Positions 43,397 to 51,984 of a stretch of 64,000 nt of DNA are shown here, piece by piece. The translations under genes were made by a program, and so were the position numbers. Source of the stretch: Planotetraspora kaengkrachanensis. Its GTDB lineage: Bacteria > Actinomycetota > Actinomycetes > Streptosporangiales > Streptosporangiaceae. The stretch covers positions 124,001-188,000 of the forward strand of contig NZ_BONV01000014.1 in NCBI RefSeq assembly GCF_016862895.1. The letters run 5' to 3'. Position 1 is the first letter of the stretch, and each line of letters begins with the position of its first letter. The notes beneath the pieces are model-generated. The model did not search any database. It saw only the letters and a program-made list of their open reading frames with translations, and was not told where the DNA came from.

Positions 43397-44526
43397 GAGA
43401 CCCTCACTCTCGGGTCGACGACGCCGTAGAGCACGTCGACGACGAGGTTGATGACGAGGTAGACCAGGCCGACCACGAGCCCGACGCCCATGACGGCCGG
43501 CAGGTCGAGGGTCGTCGCGCTCTTGTAGGCGTACTGGCCGACGCCCGGCCAGGCGAAGACCGCCTCGACCAGCACCGTCCCGGACAGCAGGCTGCCGAAC
43601 GCGAGGCCGGCCACGGTGATGATCGGCACCAGGGCGGGCCGCAGGACGTACCGGAACAGGACGACCCGGCCAGGCAGCCCCTTCGCCCGGGCGGCGCGGA
43701 CGTAGTCCTGCCCGAGCACCTCCAGCACCGCGGACCGGGTGAAGCGGGTGAGCAGGCCGATCGTGTACAGCGCCAGCACGAGCGCGGGGGCGAGCAGGTG
43801 CCCGACGGCCGAGGCGAACACGTCCCATTGGCCGGAGAGCGCGGAGTCGACCGTGTACAGCCCGGTGACCTGCGGCGGCGGGCTCATGCCGGGGTCGATC
43901 CTGCCGCTGCCCGGTGTGATCTGCAGCCGGAAGAAGAAGACGTAGAAGGCCACGAGGGCCAGCCAGAACGTCGGCACGGAGATGCCGATGAGGCTGGCGA
44001 TCCTGAGCACGTGGTCGGACAGCCGGTCGCGGCGCAGGGCGGCGATCACGCCGAACGCCACCCCCAGGACCAGCGAGATGAGGATCGCGGTCCCGGCCAG
44101 TTCCAGGGTCGCAGGGACGAACTCGGCGAGGTCGTCGCGGACCGGCCGGTGACTCTGCTGGCTCATCCCGAGGTCGCCGTGCAGCAGGCCCTCAAGGTGC
44201 AGCAGGTACTGCTCCGGCAGCGGGCGGTCGAGCCCGTGGTCGGCCCGCCACTGGGCCACGATGGCGGGGTCGCCGAGGGCCTGCTGACCGAGGTTGGCCG
44301 AGACGGGGTCGCCGGGGACCAGGTTGGTCAGCACGAACGTGACCAGTGTGATGGCCACCGCGAGAAGCAGTGCGACGGCCACCCGGCGGGCCAGGAAGCG
44401 GGCCAGGGGCCTGCGGGAGCCGCGCGGCCCCCGCCCGGTACGGCCGGGCGGCGCGGGGGCCGTGGTGGCCCCCTGCGCCGCCGTACCGGGCCCTGGTTCG
44501 TTACTTGGCGCCGAGGTCGGCGACAT
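43393..44526 (-). CDS. ABC importer permease, DppB/OppB-type
   Basis: A 377-residue permease. After a 40-residue Pro/Gly/Ala-rich cytoplasmic lead comes helix 1 with VPGDPVSANLG, the DppB landmark, and the coupling loop DYVRAARAKGL. Its start lies 26 bases inside the end of the binding-protein gene, so a later start is possible, but no better one is seen. It forms the channel with the DppC-type subunit. Confidence 0.9.
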   Translation of the reverse strand: MSPTSAPSNEPGPGTAAQGATTAPAPPGRTGRGPRGSRRPLARFLARRVAVALLLAVAITLVTFVLTNLVPGDPVSANLGQQALGDPAIVAQWRADHGLDRPLPEQYLLHLEGLLHGDLGMSQQSHRPVRDDLAEFVPATLELAGTAILISLVLGVAFGVIAALRRDRLSDHVLRIASLIGISVPTFWLALVAFYVFFFRLQITPGSGRIDPGMSPPPQVTGLYTVDSALSGQWDVFASAVGHLLAPALVLALYTIGLLTRFTRSAVLEVLGQDYVRAARAKGLPGRVVLFRYVLRPALVPIITVAGLAFGSLLSGTVLVEAVFAWPGVGQYAYKSATTLDLPAVMGVGLVVGLVYLVINLVVDVLYGVVDPRVRVS

Positions 44527-46096
44527 CGACGGTCCACACCGGGTTGTAGGCCATGCCGGTGACGGTCGCGGCCGTCACGATGTTCTGGCTGGGCTGGATG
44601 AGGGGGACGAAGGGGCCGGAGGCGTTGAGCTTCGTCTGGATGTCGGCGTACGCCTGCTTGCGTGCGTCGTCGCCGAGGGTGGTCGCCGCCTTGTCGCCCG
44701 CCGCCTCGAGGTCCTTGTCCGCCCCGGCCTTCCAGCCGGCCCGCAGGCCGACGAGCTTGCCGGGGAGGAAGGCCAGGTAGTCGCTGGGGTCCGGATAGTC
44801 GGGTCCCCAGTACCAGAGGCCGAGCTCCTCCTTGCCGTTGCGGTAGTTGTCCAGGGCGGTGGTGACCGGCGCGGGAGCGAGCTCCACGTTGATGCCGACC
44901 TCCTTGAGGTTGGCCTGGATCCGTTCTGCCAGCGGCTGGAAGGACAGGCCGTTGACGGTCAGCTCGCTCGGGTACTCGAGCTTGACCGTCGGGTTGCTCT
45001 GCCCGCTCGACTGGAGCGCGGCCTTGGCCCCCTCGACGTCACGCTGGGTGACCTGGTCGGCCGGCAGCGCGCCGAGCAGCATCGACGGGATCACGCCCGG
45101 GGCCTGCACCGATCCCTCTCCCGCGAGCTCGAGCAGGCCCGCGTAGTCGACGCCCTTGCGGACCGCCTCGGCGAACCCGGGGCTGGAGGTCACCTTGCTG
45201 ACCGACGGGTCCTGGTTGGCCAGCAGGAAGATGACGTTGGCCGACGGCGTCTTGGCGACCTGGAGGCCGCCGGAGATGCCGGAGACCTGGTCGCCCGACA
45301 GGTTCAGCGCCACCTGGCTGTCGCCGCGCTGCACGTTGAGCTTCTGCGTCGCGGCCTCGACGTTGCGGATGACCACCTTGTCGTAGACCGGCTTGCTCGC
45401 GCCCCAGTACCTGGTGTTCGCCTTGAGCACGACCTGGTTGCTGACGTTGAACGACTCGATCGTGTACGGCCCCGAGCCGGCGGAGTTCGCGTTCAGGTAC
45501 GCCTCGGCCTTGTCGTTCGCGTCCGTGGTCGCGCCGTTGGCCTTGGCGACCTTGGAGTTGATGATGCCCAGAGCCGGGTTGGGGAGCAGGAACGGCAGGG
45601 CGGGGTTGGGCGTCTTGGACGTCAGGGTGATCGTGGACTCGTCGGTCTTGGCGACGTCCACCCCGTCGAGGAGGAAGGACGGGGTGCCCTTCATGTCGCG
45701 CACCCGGGTCAGCGAGAACACCACGTCGTCGGCCGTGACGGGGGAGCCGTCGGAGAAGGTGGCCCCCGCGCGGAGCTTCAGCGTGAGCGTGGTGCCGTCG
45801 GGCGACAGCTCGTACGACTCGGCCAGGGCCGGGACCGGCTTGGTCACGTCGGACCCGTCAAAGGTGAGCAGCGTGTCGTAGATCGCCTTGTCGACGATCA
45901 GGCCGGTGGGCTCGTACGTGCGGCCGGGGTCGGCCGTCTTGAGGTCGAACGAGGTGTCGATCACGAGCGTCTTGGCCGCGGTGCCGCCCGGGGACGTCGT
46001 CGACGAACCGCCGCCGGAGCAGGCGGCGAGGGAGAGGAAGCCGGTGAGCAGCACCGGCAGCAGGGCTGCCTGCGCCTGCCGCGAACGGGTCGCCAT
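44501..46096 (-). CDS. ABC importer substrate-binding lipoprotein (SBP_bac_5 family)
   Basis: A 531-residue family-5 solute-binding lipoprotein. Lipobox LAAC follows a hydrophobic signal (Cys near residue 27), then a Gly/Ser/Thr spacer. The SDGSPVTADDVVFSL segment is the family signature. Start ATG at 46096, with CGGAGGA well placed. It heads the second importer operon: binding protein, two permeases, two ATPases, M24 homologue. Divergent from an AsnC-type regulator. Peptide ligand likely but unproven. Confidence 0.92.
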   Translation of the reverse strand: MATRSRQAQAALLPVLLTGFLSLAACSGGGSSTTSPGGTAAKTLVIDTSFDLKTADPGRTYEPTGLIVDKAIYDTLLTFDGSDVTKPVPALAESYELSPDGTTLTLKLRAGATFSDGSPVTADDVVFSLTRVRDMKGTPSFLLDGVDVAKTDESTITLTSKTPNPALPFLLPNPALGIINSKVAKANGATTDANDKAEAYLNANSAGSGPYTIESFNVSNQVVLKANTRYWGASKPVYDKVVIRNVEAATQKLNVQRGDSQVALNLSGDQVSGISGGLQVAKTPSANVIFLLANQDPSVSKVTSSPGFAEAVRKGVDYAGLLELAGEGSVQAPGVIPSMLLGALPADQVTQRDVEGAKAALQSSGQSNPTVKLEYPSELTVNGLSFQPLAERIQANLKEVGINVELAPAPVTTALDNYRNGKEELGLWYWGPDYPDPSDYLAFLPGKLVGLRAGWKAGADKDLEAAGDKAATTLGDDARKQAYADIQTKLNASGPFVPLIQPSQNIVTAATVTGMAYNPVWTVDVADLGAK

Positions 46097-46217
46097 TTCT
46101 GTATCCTCCGAAAATCGGTCGGTATAGACGTTTGGTCGCCGATCGTCCAGGATTGTCCGGCAGAAAGTCCAGCTCGTACGGCAAAGCCGAGACGAAACGC
46201 CCGCGGAGGAATAGACG
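46097..46217. promoter_or_regulatory. Divergent promoter region of importer operon and AsnC regulator
   Basis: A 121-base gap between the two divergent starts. The minus-strand CTATAC around 46119-46125 is a reasonable -10 candidate for the importer; CGGAGGA (minus) and CGGAGGAA (plus) are the ribosome sites on either side. Lrp/AsnC proteins usually bind here to control both genes, but I could not define the operator. Confidence 0.4.
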
Positions 46218-46853
46218 GTGACCGAAACGTCAAGCAACCAGAGCACTGAGGGCGGCCCGCCTGGACGGATCGGCATCGGCCTGGAACTGGACGCCACGCA
46301 TCTGAAGATCCTCGAAGTACTCCGGGAGAACGGGAGGATCTCCGTGGCGGCGCTCGCCGAGCGGGTCGGCATCTCGCGGGCCAACGCGTACACGCGCTTC
46401 GAGGCGCTGCGCGCCGACGGCGCGATCAGGAGGTTCACGGCCGAGATCGACCATACGCGCGCCGGGCTGGGCATCACCGCGCTGATCTTCGTGACCGTCC
46501 GGCAGCAGATGTGGCGTCAGTTCCGCGCCGAGCTGGCCAAGATGCCGGAGGTGGAGTACTGCGCCATCACCACGGGGCAGCACGACGCCATGATCCAGAT
46601 CAGGGTGGCGGACGTCGCCGCGGTGCACAGCATGGTCACCGAACGCCTGGCCAACATCCCGGCGGTCAAGGCGACCGAGACGGTCTTCATCCTCGACGAG
46701 GTGATCCGGCGGCCCTACGTGCTGCCGAGCGACCGCGGCCCGGGCCGCCCTCCCCGCCGTCCGGCCCCGGCGCCCGCGCAGGATCCCGTCCCGCTCGGCA
46801 AACTCGGCTTCGTGGGCGCGGCGGAGGGCAGGGCCGGGCTCGGCAAGGAGTAG
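46218..46853 (+). CDS. Lrp/AsnC-family transcriptional regulator
   Basis: A 211-residue Lrp/AsnC regulator. The helix-turn-helix spans about residues 26-75 (LDATHLKILEVLRENGRIS, then AERVGISRANAYTR), followed by the RAM ligand-binding domain with the VEYCAITTGQHDAMIQIRV strand. The last 45 residues are a Pro/Arg/Ala-rich tail not usual in the family. GTG start. Position divergent from a peptide importer suggests it senses an amino acid and controls uptake. Confidence 0.92.
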   Translation: MTETSSNQSTEGGPPGRIGIGLELDATHLKILEVLRENGRISVAALAERVGISRANAYTRFEALRADGAIRRFTAEIDHTRAGLGITALIFVTVRQQMWRQFRAELAKMPEVEYCAITTGQHDAMIQIRVADVAAVHSMVTERLANIPAVKATETVFILDEVIRRPYVLPSDRGPGRPPRRPAPAPAQDPVPLGKLGFVGAAEGRAGLGKE

Positions 46854-46860
46854 CGGCGCG

Positions 46861-47208
46861 TCACCGGAGCTCGGTGCAGACGCTGACGTGCGTCTCGCCG
46901 TCGCCGGCGAACTGGAACTCCTCGACCAGCCGCAGGCGGCCGTCGGGCAGGGCCTCGATGCGGCTGCTGCTCCGGCCGCTCGCCCGCTCGCCCGTCGTCA
47001 GCAGGTGGACGTACGACAGCTCGATCCGGTCGGCGTCCCTGGTGCCGACGAACCGGCCGTGCTCCACCGTGTCCCCGGCGTAACTGCCCCAGATGACCCC
47101 GTCGGCCTCCTCGTAGGCGAACTCGGTCGGCGCGTCGGGATCGACCGTGCTGGACGTGGAGCTGACCATGGCGAATCGGCGGCCGTTGAGGAGATCCTTG
47201 TCGTTCAC
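46861..47208 (-). CDS. Conserved protein often labelled N-acetylglutamate synthase
   Basis: A 115-residue protein whose relatives in Bacillus and actinobacteria begin NGRRF and carry GxIWGxYxGxxVxxGxFVG, as here (DGVIWGSYAGDTVEHGRFVG). Databases often call such proteins N-acetylglutamate synthase, but the sequence has no GNAT motif and I would not accept that name. Likely a small beta-barrel or lipocalin-like fold. The GTG at 47208 matches relatives' starts; an ATG at 47238 is an alternative. Confidence 0.7.
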   Translation of the reverse strand: MNDKDLLNGRRFAMVSSTSSTVDPDAPTEFAYEEADGVIWGSYAGDTVEHGRFVGTRDADRIELSYVHLLTTGERASGRSSSRIEALPDGRLRLVEEFQFAGDGETHVSVCTELR

Positions 47209-47323
47209 GACTCCGCATCGTGCCGGACTCACGGACATCCGCAACCAGACCTGGACGTTTAGCTCACAATCACGCTTTACGCGTAGTTATCCGTCCAGGT
47301 GTAGCGGGTGATCAGGCGTGAGA

Positions 47324-48352
47324 TCAGCGGCCGACCGTTTCGCTGAGCGCGGCCAGCGCGGCGCCGCGCGCGCCGGCCATGTCCAGGTCCTCCACGAGCG
47401 CCACGGTCGTGACCCGCCGCTGCTCCTCGCGCAGAAGCGTGTGCTCGCGCACCTTCTCGAGGAACCACTCGCGGAAATGCGGCGCGGCCTCGACCACGCC
47501 GCCTCCGACGAAGTACGCGTCCGGGTCGGTGAAGTTGGCCGCGATGGTGAACAGCCGCCCGATCGCCTTCGCCTGCTGCTCGAAGACCTTGAGCGCGAGC
47601 TCGTCGCCGTTCTCCGCGTAGCCGCGCAGCAGCTTGGCGGCCTTGCCGATCGGCTCGATCCGCGCCAGGTCGTGGTCGGGGAACCGGGACAGCCAGTAGG
47701 GCAGGAGGTTCTTCTCGATGCCGGTCAGCGAGGCGACGCTCTCGGCGTCGCCGGTGAACCCGCAGTTGCAGACCGGCAGCGGCTGGCCGTCCTCGAGCAG
47801 GCCGTGCAGCGGGATGTGGACGTGGCCGAGCTCGCCCGCCATGCCGGCGGCGCCCTTCACCACCTGCCCCGACTCGATGACGCCGCCGCCGAGCCCGGTG
47901 CCGACGATCGCGGAGACCGAGGAGTTGTCCCACGCGTCGTCGCCGAAACGGACGTGGTGCGTGTAGAGCGCGGCCGCGTTCCCGTCGTTGTTGTAGACGA
48001 CCGGCAGGCCCAGCCGGGCCTCGAGCGCGCCCCGGAAGTCGTAGCCGTACCAGCCGGGATCGACGAAGTTCGTCGCGCCCTTCGAGGAGATCACCCCGTT
48101 CGCGCTCGCCGGCCCCGGAGTGTCCAGGCCGACGGCGCGGACCCGCTCGGCGGCCGTGCCGGTGACCTCGAGCACGTTCTGCATGGCGACGACGAGCTGC
48201 TCGACGGCGGTCTCCGGACCCTCGCGGACCAGGCTGGGCGTCTCGACCATGCGGTGGACAAGGAACCGCCCCGAGGCGTCCAGGATCGTCGCGTTGTTGC
48301 TGGTGCCGCCGTTGTCCAGGCCGACGACGACCCAGGACCCTGCATCTGCCAT
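47324..48352 (-). CDS. ROK-family sugar kinase/regulator-type protein
   Basis: A 342-residue ROK protein without a DNA-binding domain. ATP phosphate loop GLDNGGTSN, catalytic Asp in NNDGNAA (Asp123), GTGLGGG and GELGH are intact, so sugar kinase activity is plausible. The zinc motif CxCGxxGCxE is altered: Cys195 and Cys197 are kept, but the third Cys is Asp202 (CNCGFTGDAE). Substrate unknown; glucose, ManNAc or other hexoses are possible. Long N-terminal region matches kinase-type ROK members. It is far from the MurNAc genes, so a link to them is only conceivable. Confidence 0.87.
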   Translation of the reverse strand: MADAGSWVVVGLDNGGTSNNATILDASGRFLVHRMVETPSLVREGPETAVEQLVVAMQNVLEVTGTAAERVRAVGLDTPGPASANGVISSKGATNFVDPGWYGYDFRGALEARLGLPVVYNNDGNAAALYTHHVRFGDDAWDNSSVSAIVGTGLGGGVIESGQVVKGAAGMAGELGHVHIPLHGLLEDGQPLPVCNCGFTGDAESVASLTGIEKNLLPYWLSRFPDHDLARIEPIGKAAKLLRGYAENGDELALKVFEQQAKAIGRLFTIAANFTDPDAYFVGGGVVEAAPHFREWFLEKVREHTLLREEQRRVTTVALVEDLDMAGARGAALAALSETVGR

Positions 48353-48592
48353 TGGGGGATTTCCTTCTGTCCGCGCTTGTGACAGTCGACACTACGAGAG
48401 ATCGTGCGCCCAGCACACCCCGTGCTTCACCTCCGTCCCCCGCCTCATGAGGCTGACGTGTCCCGGTGGAGTGGCTTTACAGAAACAGTCTTGGGTTTCG
48501 CGATGCGATGTCCTCGCCAGGGACGCTGGACCGGTACATAGTGAATCCGTCTCCGGAATCCCCTGATTCGACCACTACCCCGGGTGGCGGCC

Positions 48593-49540
48593 ATGGCTGT
48601 AGTAGGCACGTGGAACCTCGAGAACCTCTACCGTCCCGGCGGCGAGTTCGGCCCCCGGGACCCGGCGGCCTACGAGGCCAAGCTCAAGGCGCTGAGCGCG
48701 ACGATCACCAGGATCTCTCCCGACGTGCTCGGCGTCGAAGAGGTCGGCGACCCGGCCGCCCTCGATGACCTGGTCTCCCTCCTGGACGGCGAGTGGCACG
48801 TCGCGCTCTCGCGGCATCCCGACGCCCGGGGCATCCGCGTCGGCTTCGTCAGCAGATTCCCCCTCCAGGTGCTGCACCAGATCACCGGTTTCTCCCACCC
48901 GCTCGCACCCGTCCAGGCGGACGACAACGGGGCCACCACCTTCCAGACCAGCAGGGGCGTGCTGGCCGTACGGGTGGAGCCGCGGCCCGGAACGGCGCTC
49001 GACATCGTGGTCTGCCACCTCAAGTCGAAGCTGTTGTCCTTCCCCGGCAAACGGTTCCAGCCGCGGGACGAGGGGGAGCGGGCCAGGTTCGGCGCGTACG
49101 CGCTGTACCGGCGCAGCGCCGAGGCCGTCACCGTGCGGGCCCTGGCCGACCGGCTGCTCGACCGGCAGGGGCACACGCGCGGCGTCATCGTGCTCGGCGA
49201 CCTCAACGACGAACCCGAGGCGGCGACCACCCAGATCCTGCTCGGCCCGCCCGGCTCGGAGATCGGCACCGTGGGGGAGCGGCGGCCGGACAAGGGCGAC
49301 GCGACCCGCCTGTGGAACCTCGCGCCGCTCATCCCCGAATCCGAGCGGCACTCCCGCGTCTACCACGGCCGGGGCGAGCTGATCGACCACATCCTGGTCA
49401 GCCGGGCCGTCCTGGACCGGGTCGAGTCGGTCAGGTCCGTGGTCGACCACGGGCTGCCGTCGGTCGGGGACGAGCCGGCGGCGCGAAGGGACGCGGCCGA
49501 CTCCGACCACGCACCGGTCGTCGCCACGCTGTCGATCTGA
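48593..49540 (+). CDS. Endonuclease/exonuclease/phosphatase (EEP) family protein
   Basis: A 315-residue EEP-fold hydrolase. Motifs: TWNLENLY at the start, the metal Glu in VLGVEEVGD, VVCHLKSKL, LGDLNDEP and the final SDHAPV. No signal peptide, so probably a cytoplasmic nuclease or phosphodiesterase. A GTG nine bases earlier is an alternative start; the ATG at 48593 matches family members better. A 240-base divergent gap separates it from the ROK gene. Confidence 0.88.
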   Translation: MAVVGTWNLENLYRPGGEFGPRDPAAYEAKLKALSATITRISPDVLGVEEVGDPAALDDLVSLLDGEWHVALSRHPDARGIRVGFVSRFPLQVLHQITGFSHPLAPVQADDNGATTFQTSRGVLAVRVEPRPGTALDIVVCHLKSKLLSFPGKRFQPRDEGERARFGAYALYRRSAEAVTVRALADRLLDRQGHTRGVIVLGDLNDEPEAATTQILLGPPGSEIGTVGERRPDKGDATRLWNLAPLIPESERHSRVYHGRGELIDHILVSRAVLDRVESVRSVVDHGLPSVGDEPAARRDAADSDHAPVVATLSI

Positions 49541-49606
49541 GCCGAGCAAGTCTGGGACATGACGGTCTGGGCCGTCACGTTCTCAGCCGTCGCGCGGTCC
49601 GGGCGA

Positions 49607-50713
49607 TCACGCGATCGTCTGCCACCAGGCGTCGACGGGCGGCAGGTCGTCAACGCTCACCCGCTCGCCCGGCCTGGGCACGGCGAGCCGGACGTCGCGC
49701 GCCTTCGCCTCCCGCCACAGCCGCTCGATCGGCTCGCTCCAGGCGTGGTAGGAGAGGTTGAACGTCCCCCAGTGCACAGGCAGCAGCACCCCCGCGCGCA
49801 CGTCGAGGTGCGTGAGGATCGCCTCCTCCGGCGTCATGTGGATGTCCGGCCAGCCGGGGCTGTAGGCGCCGATCTGGACGAGGGACAGGTCGAAGGGGCC
49901 GTGCTCCTCGCCGATGGCCGCGTACCCGGCGAAGTAGCCGGAGTCGCCCGTGTAGAACACCCGCCTGCGCTCGCCCGCGACCACCCAGGACGCCCAGAGG
50001 GTCCGGTCACGGGTGAACACGCGGCCGGAGAAATGCTGCGCGGGGGTCGCGACGAAGCGCAGCCCCGCGACGACGGCCTCCTCGTTCCAGTCGAGCTCGA
50101 TGATCCGCGACGCGGGCACCTTCCACCGCTGGAGATGGGCGCCGACCCCGAGCGGCACGAGGAACGGCGCGGATCCCGCCCGGGTGAGCGCCCTGACGGT
50201 CTCCAGATCGAGATGGTCGTAGTGGTCATGGGAGATCACGACGGCGTCGATCTCGGGCAGGTCGTCCAGGGGCACGGGGACGGGATGCAGCCGCCGGGGG
50301 CCGGCCAGCGGGGAGGGAGAGCAGCGGTCGCTCCACACCGGGTCGAACAGGACGCGCCTGCCCTCGATCTCCACCATCGCCGAGGAGTGGCCGTACCAGA
50401 TGACGTCCAGGTCGCCGCCGGGCGCGCGGGACGGCGTCACGAGCGGCACGGGCAACCGGGGAGCGCGCGCCTGCTTCCCGAAGATCATCTCGCGGGCGAC
50501 CCGGCTGACCGTGCCGGGCGGCAGGATCGGGCTCGGGTTGCCGTTCCTGAAAGCGCCGTCGCGGAACTGGGGCGACCGCTTCACCCGGCGGGCCCGCTCT
50601 CCGGAAGGCCGCGAGCCGAGGGCGGCGGGAATGCCGCGCAGGGCCCACCCGGCGGCGCCGAGTGCGACCGCTCCCGTGATCAGGGCCAGCTTCCGGCCGT
50701 GTCGACCTGCCAT
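49607..50713 (-). CDS. MBL-fold hydrolase, NAPE-PLD/UlaG-like
   Basis: A 368-residue metallo-beta-lactamase-fold enzyme with an N-terminal membrane anchor (residues 8-28). The zinc motif is SHDHYDH, with further ligands in GDSGYF and PVHWGTF. The WYGHSSAMVEIEG start of the domain and the GAYSPGWPDIHM segment match NAPE-PLD-like hydrolases, which cleave phosphodiesters of N-acyl phospholipids. The substrate here is unproven. Confidence 0.88.
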   Translation of the reverse strand: MAGRHGRKLALITGAVALGAAGWALRGIPAALGSRPSGERARRVKRSPQFRDGAFRNGNPSPILPPGTVSRVAREMIFGKQARAPRLPVPLVTPSRAPGGDLDVIWYGHSSAMVEIEGRRVLFDPVWSDRCSPSPLAGPRRLHPVPVPLDDLPEIDAVVISHDHYDHLDLETVRALTRAGSAPFLVPLGVGAHLQRWKVPASRIIELDWNEEAVVAGLRFVATPAQHFSGRVFTRDRTLWASWVVAGERRRVFYTGDSGYFAGYAAIGEEHGPFDLSLVQIGAYSPGWPDIHMTPEEAILTHLDVRAGVLLPVHWGTFNLSYHAWSEPIERLWREAKARDVRLAVPRPGERVSVDDLPPVDAWWQTIA

Positions 50714-50902
50714 TGAACACTCTCCTTGCCGGGGGTGGCGCGGCGCCGGGATGGCGCGAATCGGGACGGATCGGGGGGTGGTGTGAGTCGGGGTGGGCGG
50801 GGAGCCGGGAGGCGCGCGCCGAGCACGCCGCAGATCAGCCTAGACAATCCCGGCCGTGGTCCGCGCACGCGTCCCCGCGCGGCGGCGCCCGCTCAGCCGA
50901 AC

Positions 50903-51793
50903 TCAACCGAGGAACTCCTCCAGGGCGCGGCCGAGCGGACCGGGGTCCTCGCTCGGCACGCCGTGGTGCGAGACGCCGGGCAGGACCTCGGTGACGACAT
51001 GGGGCAGAAGCCGGCGGGCGCCGGCCGCCACCTCGCGGACGTCGTGCGCCCTGCTCCGCCCGGCGAGCAGGACCAGCGCCGGCACGTCCGAGGCGCGCAA
51101 CCGCTCAGAGGCGGGACGGCGCGGCATGACGACTTTGGAACGGGGGAACTCCGCTCCCAGGCACATCAGCCGCAGCCAGGCCGGATCGACCGCCGCGCCG
51201 CCGGTCTCCCAGTGGATGAAGGCGCGCATCCGATCGGCGTCCGGCCTGACGAACAGGGGGACGGAACGCAGGCGGTAGCTCAGGCGCAGGCCGGCGAAGC
51301 AGTCGGTCGGGTCGAGCAGCGTGAGCCTGCGCACCCGCTTCGGGGCGTGCAGGGCGTAGCCGAGTGCGAGCCACCCGCCGTAGGAGTGGCCGCAGAGGTC
51401 CGCCGCGTCCAGGTCCAGCCCGTTGAAGAGCCCGTCCAGCCAGTCCATCAGGTCGGCCTGGGTCGTGACGGGGCGGCCGTCGGCGACGCTGCGGCCCGCT
51501 TCGCCGATGGTGTCGACCGCGTACACGCGGCGGGTACGGCTCAGCAGCTCCACCTGGCCGAACCACACGGTCGACGTCGCGCCGCCGCCGTGCAGCAGGA
51601 CGAGGGGCGGTCCTTCGCGTGGCCCGCACACGTTGACGTGGGTAGTGCCGTACGGAGAGCGGAGCCGTGCGGACTCGACGGGGACCGGCCACTGGGCCAG
51701 GACGGCGTCGTAGGCGGCGAGGTACTCGGCCGCTCCGTTCATGGTCGTGAACGGGTTCCGGAACGCGGGACTCGGTTCGGGATCCTCGGCCAT
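50903..51793 (-). CDS. Alpha/beta-fold hydrolase
   Basis: A 296-residue alpha/beta hydrolase. Oxyanion-loop HGGG is in LLHGGGATSTVW, the nucleophile elbow is GHSYGG and the catalytic His is in VSHHGVP. The acid is probably the Asp in RSRAHDV. Start ATG at 51793; an internal ATG at 51742 is possible. An imperfect palindrome lies in its promoter region. Natural substrate unknown. Confidence 0.87.
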   Translation of the reverse strand: MAEDPEPSPAFRNPFTTMNGAAEYLAAYDAVLAQWPVPVESARLRSPYGTTHVNVCGPREGPPLVLLHGGGATSTVWFGQVELLSRTRRVYAVDTIGEAGRSVADGRPVTTQADLMDWLDGLFNGLDLDAADLCGHSYGGWLALGYALHAPKRVRRLTLLDPTDCFAGLRLSYRLRSVPLFVRPDADRMRAFIHWETGGAAVDPAWLRLMCLGAEFPRSKVVMPRRPASERLRASDVPALVLLAGRSRAHDVREVAAGARRLLPHVVTEVLPGVSHHGVPSEDPGPLGRALEEFLG

Positions 51794-51868
51794 CGTCACC
51801 CCGGCTCGTCGGCTGCCACGCCCGCCGGTGTGCGGTCGTGCCTTCGGTGAAGTGCGTGATCTACACAA

Positions 51869-51891
51869 TCCCACATATCTCATATTTGGGA
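51869..51891. promoter_or_regulatory. Imperfect palindrome upstream of the alpha/beta hydrolase
   Basis: TCCCACATAT-CTC-ATATTTGGGA: ten-base arms matching at nine positions, 76-98 bases upstream of the hydrolase ATG in the only AT-rich stretch of this gap. It looks like an operator overlapping a promoter. No regulator gene is adjacent, so the binding protein is unknown. Confidence 0.55.
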
Positions 51892-51984
51892 CTGACTTCG
51901 CATAACCGCAATTCAGCGAGTGGCCCCGCAGCCCGGCCCGGCTCCCGGTGGGAGGCCCGGCCGCGTGCGTCCGATGTGGTCCGG

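Noticed and set aside
46861-47208. Naming this gene N-acetylglutamate synthase
   Set aside because: The label is widespread for relatives but the sequence has no acetyltransferase motif.
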